Assembly: GCA_002083615.1 (NCBI GenBank) | Contig: MSXO01000017.1 | Span: 1-64,000, forward strand | Origin: Proteobacteria bacterium ST_bin11 | GTDB taxonomy: Bacteria > Pseudomonadota > Gammaproteobacteria > Methylococcales > Methylomonadaceae | DNA length: 64,000 bases | Reading direction: 5' to 3' | Shown: in pieces, positions 59,899 through 64,000 of the stretch | Numbering within the stretch: the stretch's first letter is position 1 | How the letters are laid out: every line of letters starts with the position of its first letter | Translations under genes and position numbers: made by a program | The notes under the pieces: generated by a model | Databases searched by the model: none | Told to the model about the DNA's origin: nothing | What the model saw: the letters and a program-made list of their open reading frames with translations, nothing else

Positions 59899-60669
59899 TT
59901 CCTCCTGTGAAGAGAGGCGGGGGATATTACGAAAGCACTCTTTTAAGTACTTGGAACGATTATTATCCCGATGGCTTATATGGGGGCTATGGATTGCTGC
60001 AAAAAGTCGAGTGATCAAAAGAGTTTTGGCGGTGCAACCAAGCTGCACCGACTAATACCGACAATCCGGATGAGTTTACCCTTAGACTTTCTTAAGGCTA
60101 GTGAATCCACTGCACAGCTTGGCTGGTTTAGGGTTGAAAAAGACAATCTAGGGCTATTAGACGAGGATCATCCTCGGCCCTCATTAAAGTGACTTTTTGA
60201 CGCTAAGGAACCTCTGATTAACGCAACCTTTCAATAAAGGAATATTTGCACGCCATTGATTTTATTAAAATTTAAATTCGAGATACCGAATTAATCAGAA
60301 GTTTCCTAATCACACAAACGCTTTATCATGCAGGCTAACTAGCCAATCTGTAAGCTGTTTAATTTTTTTGCTCAGTAACTATTGAAAACCAACCATATTT
60401 TTATTGAATCTATAGGGACTTTAGTGATGCTCTTCAGTATTCAGTATTCAGTACGCTATATCGGCGCTAAAAAGCGCTGCAGTTTCTAGCAAAATACAAT
60501 TAATTGAAAAAATTTTTGGAAATTTATTTATATTTATAACCAGATACTGTGGCGTAATACGGATTTAAACTCAACCGAAAATCTATAATCAACTAAATAT
60601 ATTGTTTAACCAAATATTTTATAGCTTTCATTAAAATAATTTAGTTATGCAAAACAAAAAATAGGTTAA
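59899..60669. other. Long AT-rich gene-free interval
   Basis: About 770 bases without a convincing gene; base composition falls sharply after 60230. It holds a MITE-like inverted repeat (60204-60309), three tandem TTCAGTA units (60433-60453), a GCGCT/AGCGC hairpin near 60465 and, presumably, the promoter of the ABC exporter operon. The frame at 59971-60192 has no family features. Confidence 0.6.
60204..60309. mobile_element. MITE-like remnant
   Basis: TAAGGAACCTCTGATTAA (60204-60221) recurs in inverted form at 60291-60309 with one mismatch and one inserted base, enclosing about 70 AT-rich bases. The ends look like insertion-sequence terminal repeats, and no transposase is present. The family is unassigned. 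Confidence 0.45.
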
Positions 60670-61566
60670 ATGAATTTAATTATGTTTCCTAGCAAAGCCA
60701 CTATAATTTTTATACTTTCAATCCTTGTTTTCACGCCGGCATTCGCCAGCCCAAGCAACGAACTCAATGCAGTGGGAGCATTAGGTAGAATAGAACCTAG
60801 ATCGCGAGTAATTAGAGTATCCCATAATGCCGGCGCAGAGGGAGTAAACCTACAACAGTTGTTCGTAAATGAAGGCAACGAAATTAGCAAAGGAGAAACA
60901 TTAGCATTCCTAGCTGATCATGATAAAAAACAAGCTGATGTCGAGGCAGCAAACGCGAGCATTTTGGCCCTAAATGCTAAGTTGGCTTCCGAAAGAATTA
61001 ACTTAACTTATGCAGAAAAGGAGTTTCAGCGTTACCAATCATTAGCACCCAGTTTTTCCGCGAGTCGCTCCCTAATTGATGCTAAGCAATTAGCATTTCA
61101 ACAATCACAAGCAATCGTTCGACAACTTAAAGCAGAGATAGCCACCGCACAAGCAAATAAAAAAATCGCTGAAGAGGAGCTAAAAAATACCGTTATTTTG
61201 GCCCCGTTGAGCGGGACAATTTTGAAAATTCACACCTGGCAAGGCGAGAGAATTAGAGACGAGGGCCTGTTAGAAATGGCTGATTTATCTCAACTGGATG
61301 TGGTGGCGGAAATCTACGAATCCGACCTCCCCAAAATCAGAGTGGCCCAGAAAGCTGACATCAAACTCAACGGCGTCGAAGCCTCTTACAGCGCGATTGT
61401 CCGAGAAATCGGCTTCCAAGTTAGAAAAAACGATCAAAATGACACGGACCCGCTCGCTGACCGCGACAACCGAATAATAGAGGTACGTTTGACACTCGAT
61501 GACCGAGCTGTTAACGATTTACGACATCAAATATACCGTCAAGTCCAAGTGCGGATATTGATGTGA
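60670..61566 (+). CDS. DevB-like membrane fusion protein
   Basis: A protein of 298 residues. N-terminal signal/anchor (about 8-28), a lipoyl-like half (RIEPRSRVIRVSH), a long alpha-helical hairpin (about 95-175), then the second lipoyl half (VILAPLSGTILKIHTWQGERI) and beta-barrel. This is the adaptor of a tripartite ABC exporter of DevBCA type, here with DevC and DevA genes following. Its stop overlaps the permease start by four bases (GTGA). Confidence 0.88.
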   Translation: MNLIMFPSKATIIFILSILVFTPAFASPSNELNAVGALGRIEPRSRVIRVSHNAGAEGVNLQQLFVNEGNEISKGETLAFLADHDKKQADVEAANASILALNAKLASERINLTYAEKEFQRYQSLAPSFSASRSLIDAKQLAFQQSQAIVRQLKAEIATAQANKKIAEEELKNTVILAPLSGTILKIHTWQGERIRDEGLLEMADLSQLDVVAEIYESDLPKIRVAQKADIKLNGVEASYSAIVREIGFQVRKNDQNDTDPLADRDNRIIEVRLTLDDRAVNDLRHQIYRQVQVRILM

Positions 61567-62732
61567 ACCCTTTCTCCGAATTTTATTTTGCCGGGCGACT
61601 CGCCGGCAGACAACTAATACACGAACCGCCAAAACTCATTGCTGCTATCAGTGGCGTACTGTTCGCATGCGTACTGGTGTTTATGCAACTCGGCTTTAAA
61701 GATTCGCTTTATGCTAGCGCTGCATCCGCTCCGATGAATTTAGATGGCGACTTATTCGTTCTGCACAAACAAACCGAAGCAATGTGGCGACCTGTGCAAT
61801 TTGACCGTAGCGAATTAATGCGAACTTTAGGCCACTCTGAAGTGATGGTGGCATATCCCTTATACCTATCTTTGGGGCAGTTTAAAAACATTCAAACTCA
61901 TATTAAACGAACTTTAATGGTTTACGGTTTCGACCCGGACGCCCAGTTAATGTCGCTGGAAGAAGTTAAAGCCCAAAGCAAACAGCTATTGCTCAAAGAT
62001 ACCGCGATATTCGACGAATCATCTCGCCCTGAGTTTGGGCCTATGCGGCAACTTCTGAAAGAAAACAATAGCGTTACTGAAATCAACGACTACAAAATTA
62101 AATTCGTCGGACTTTTCCATCTTGGAGTGTCTTTTGCTGCGGATGGAAACGTGGTCACTAGCGATCTAAATTTTTTAAGAATATTCCCCAACCGAAGCGC
62201 CGAAAAAATCGATCTGGGAGTGGTACGGCTAAAAGCCGATGCTGATATCCAGCGAGTAAAGTCAGACTTACGTGGTCGCCTGAATGAATATGTCAATATA
62301 TTTACTTACAAAGAATTAGTGGCATATGAAAAAGGCTACTGGTCAAATACGGCGCCTATCGGTTTTATTTTTGGATTTGGTACTGTCATGGGCCTGGTTG
62401 TCGGCATGGTAATCGTGTATCAAATCTTATTCACTGACATTACCAATCATTTAAATGAATTTGCAACGCTTAAAGCTATGGGATACAGACACGGTTATTT
62501 CGTTAAGGTCGTGTTTTCCTCAGCGTTTTATCTTGCATTGCTAGGCTTTGTGCCAGGTTATTTTCTTTCCGTCAGCCTTTATCAATTAGCGGAATCGCAG
62601 ACCTCTATCCCTATGCCCATGACAACCGATAGAGCCATTACCGTATTCGCTTTTATATTATCCATGTGTGCGACGGCTGGCTTACTTGCCGTTCGCCGTT
62701 TGAAAGCTGCTAATCCGGCTGATATGTTCTGA
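61563..62732 (+). CDS. DevC-like ABC transporter permease
   Basis: A protein of 389 residues, starting at GTG overlapping the previous stop. One helix near the N-terminus (about 26-45), a large periplasmic domain (about 50-265), and three helices at the C-terminal end (about 270-370) give the MacB/DevC-type FtsX topology. FGFGTVMGLVVGMVIVYQILFTDITNHLNEFATLKAMGY is the FtsX-type core. The DevBCA group exports glycolipids in heterocystous cyanobacteria; here the substrate is unknown. Confidence 0.88.
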   Translation: MNPFSEFYFAGRLAGRQLIHEPPKLIAAISGVLFACVLVFMQLGFKDSLYASAASAPMNLDGDLFVLHKQTEAMWRPVQFDRSELMRTLGHSEVMVAYPLYLSLGQFKNIQTHIKRTLMVYGFDPDAQLMSLEEVKAQSKQLLLKDTAIFDESSRPEFGPMRQLLKENNSVTEINDYKIKFVGLFHLGVSFAADGNVVTSDLNFLRIFPNRSAEKIDLGVVRLKADADIQRVKSDLRGRLNEYVNIFTYKELVAYEKGYWSNTAPIGFIFGFGTVMGLVVGMVIVYQILFTDITNHLNEFATLKAMGYRHGYFVKVVFSSAFYLALLGFVPGYFLSVSLYQLAESQTSIPMPMTTDRAITVFAFILSMCATAGLLAVRRLKAANPADMF

Positions 62733-63418
62733 TGCAATCGATTATCGATGTCCAAAATCTGAGTTTCAGTTATGGGGTCGGAGAACTAAAAAGGCCTGTG
62801 CTTAAAAATATAGATCTAAGCATTGGCGAAGGGGAGATTGTCATCATGACAGGCCCTTCCGGTTCTGGGAAGACGACTTTTTTAACCATCATCGGTGGTC
62901 TTCGCCAGGCTAATGATGGCGCTGTTACAGTTTTGGGGCAGCAACTTGTCAACAGTAACGAAAAGTCCAAGGTCAAGATACGCCGGCAAATCGGTTATAT
63001 TTTTCAACAACACAATTTGCTGAAGTCCCTATCTGCTTTGCAGAACGTTGGAATGTCCCTTGAACTGCAACAGGGAATGAGCGAGAAGCAACGCTTAAAA
63101 CTCTCGGCTGAGATATTGGGGGCGGTGGGTCTAGCGGATAGATTACACTATAAGCCAGAGCAGTTATCGGGGGGACAACGCCAGCGCGTCTCTATTGCTC
63201 GCGCCTTAGTCGGCAAGCCAAAGATTATTCTAGCCGACGAACCAACAGCCTCGCTCGACAAACAAAGCGGCCTTGAGGCCGTCAACATTCTGAAACGACT
63301 TGCCAAAGAATCAAATACAACTATTGTGCTCGTCACGCACGACTATCGTATTCTGGATATTGCTGACCGAATCATAGAGCTTGAAGACGGGATTATCAAA
63401 AGCAATCCGCAAGCATAG
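62732..63418 (+). CDS. DevA-like ABC transporter ATPase
   Basis: A protein of 228 residues. Walker A GPSGSGKTT, Q-loop IFQQHN, signature LSGGQRQRVSIARAL, Walker B IILADEPTASLD and H-loop VTHD all present. Its ATG overlaps the permease stop by one base (TGATG), so the three genes form a tight operon and one machine. It powers the DevC-like permease. Confidence 0.93.
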   Translation: MQSIIDVQNLSFSYGVGELKRPVLKNIDLSIGEGEIVIMTGPSGSGKTTFLTIIGGLRQANDGAVTVLGQQLVNSNEKSKVKIRRQIGYIFQQHNLLKSLSALQNVGMSLELQQGMSEKQRLKLSAEILGAVGLADRLHYKPEQLSGGQRQRVSIARALVGKPKIILADEPTASLDKQSGLEAVNILKRLAKESNTTIVLVTHDYRILDIADRIIELEDGIIKSNPQA

Positions 63419-63507
63419 GGCATCCCAAAAATCAGCAATTCCCAACACCGACGCTGAATGACAGCCTTTCGAATACCTTACAAAAAGATCAAATTGAGGA
63501 ATAACAA

Positions 63508-64000
63508 ATGCGAAAAATTAATCTGCTTCAAATACTGATATTTTTGATTTTATTTTCCATCATTTCAGTTTGCACCCTTATCACCACACCCCTGTTATTC
63601 GACCATTTCGGACTGGGTGATTTTCGTGGCGTCATCTTATTTATTACCGGATTTATTGTTTTTTATATTTTTGCACTTTTAACGTTTCGGGCATTTCTTT
63701 GGGCAACGCCGCTACAAGCCGGCGAAATCGCTAAAGATAGTCGGCAGGAGTTTGTTTACCATGTTTATCTGCTGTTTTTCCTGATCATTTTTTATCCTAT
63801 TATGCGCAGCGGCGCAGTACCGCTACCCATAATGCGCTTGGTCTACCAGGCGTTAGGGGCCAAGCTTGGCGACAATACTTATAGCTCTGGCATTATCCTC
63901 GACCCGCAGTTTGTCCAAGTGGGCGCTAATTCGCTGATCGGCCAATATGCTTTGCTCGTGCCTCACGCGCTGGAAAACGAACGCTTGGGGCACTACCCGA
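63508..64000 (+). CDS. Membrane protein with probable hexapeptide-repeat domain, cut by the window end
   Basis: The frame is open from the ATG at 63508 (GAGGA upstream) to the window edge; 164 residues are visible. Two membrane helices (about 7-29 and 40-65) and a third hydrophobic stretch (about 88-105) precede the start of a left-handed beta-helix-like segment (LGAKLGDNTYSSGIILDPQFVQVGANSLIGQYALL), typical of acyl- or acetyltransferases. It may modify a polysaccharide or lipid exported by the DevBCA-type system 90 bases upstream. The product cannot be named without the rest. Confidence 0.6.
   Translation, partial: MRKINLLQILIFLILFSIISVCTLITTPLLFDHFGLGDFRGVILFITGFIVFYIFALLTFRAFLWATPLQAGEIAKDSRQEFVYHVYLLFFLIIFYPIMRSGAVPLPIMRLVYQALGAKLGDNTYSSGIILDPQFVQVGANSLIGQYALLVPHALENERLGHYP

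Noticed and set aside
59971..60192. Open frame of 73 residues after the sugar transferase gene
   Set aside because: No ribosome-binding site, no family pattern, and it lies in a decaying intergenic stretch.
1..64000. CRISPR arrays and rRNA genes
   Set aside because: I saw no regularly spaced direct repeats and no rRNA signature in any part of the window.

Overview
The window reads as chromosome of a gammaproteobacterial type I methanotroph close to Methylomonas/Methylobacter. This is inferred from protein sequence style, from a cyclohydrolase-type C1 gene (fchA), from nifLA beside an Rnf operon, and from PEP-CTERM-type exopolysaccharide genes. No methane or methanol oxidation gene lies in the window, so the genus is not proven.

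Layout. (1) 1-5061 is the right end of an integrated island: the C-terminal part of an MmeI-like restriction-modification enzyme, two unrecognised proteins, a hicAB toxin-antitoxin pair and a P4-type tyrosine integrase whose start faces the 3' end of tRNA-Leu(GAG). (2) 5062-15860 is core housekeeping: tRNA-Leu, secG, tpiA, glmM, ftsH, rlmE, yhbY, greA, carB, carA, nearly all on the minus strand. (3) 16050-19760 is an envelope-stress module: a Spy/CpxP-like protein divergent from cpxR-cpxA, with a perfect CpxR box between them, followed by two small envelope proteins. (4) 19790-29640 holds an autotransporter, a dihaem cytochrome c, an AspT/YidE-type transporter, an AlkB-like dioxygenase, an LtaS-like alkaline-phosphatase-superfamily membrane enzyme, small lipoproteins and mobA. 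(5) 29657-36150 holds a large CheB-CheR-PAS fusion, a separate PAS protein, unknown envelope proteins and an NlpE-like protein. (6) 36600-40440 is a ba3-type terminal oxidase operon (a 50-residue subunit IIa, subunit II, subunit I, dihaem cytochrome c) followed by a membrane-anchored haem protein. A sigma54 activator and an HDOD protein follow on the other strand.

(7) 43831-53802 is the most coherent system. The nine-gene operon rnfABCDGE-rnfH-bfd-bfr (minus strand) is divergent from nifL-nifA (plus strand). The 274-base intergenic region holds two perfect TGT-N10-ACA NifA sites, 41 bases apart, between two outward-facing sigma54 promoters (GG-N10-GC). This implies that NifA activates both its own operon and the Rnf complex that powers electron supply to nitrogenase, with iron storage genes co-transcribed at the end. 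A roughly 300-base multi-hairpin element sits inside the rnf operon between rnfG and rnfE.

(8) 53871-57434 holds fchA, cysS, ppiA and lpxH; the lpxH ribosome-binding site lies inside a perfect 13-bp hairpin. (9) 57702-64000 holds a secreted trypsin-like protease, an EpsB-type sugar transferase, a long AT-rich gene-free stretch with a MITE-like remnant, a DevBCA-type ABC exporter, and the start of a membrane protein of probable left-handed beta-helix type cut by the window end.
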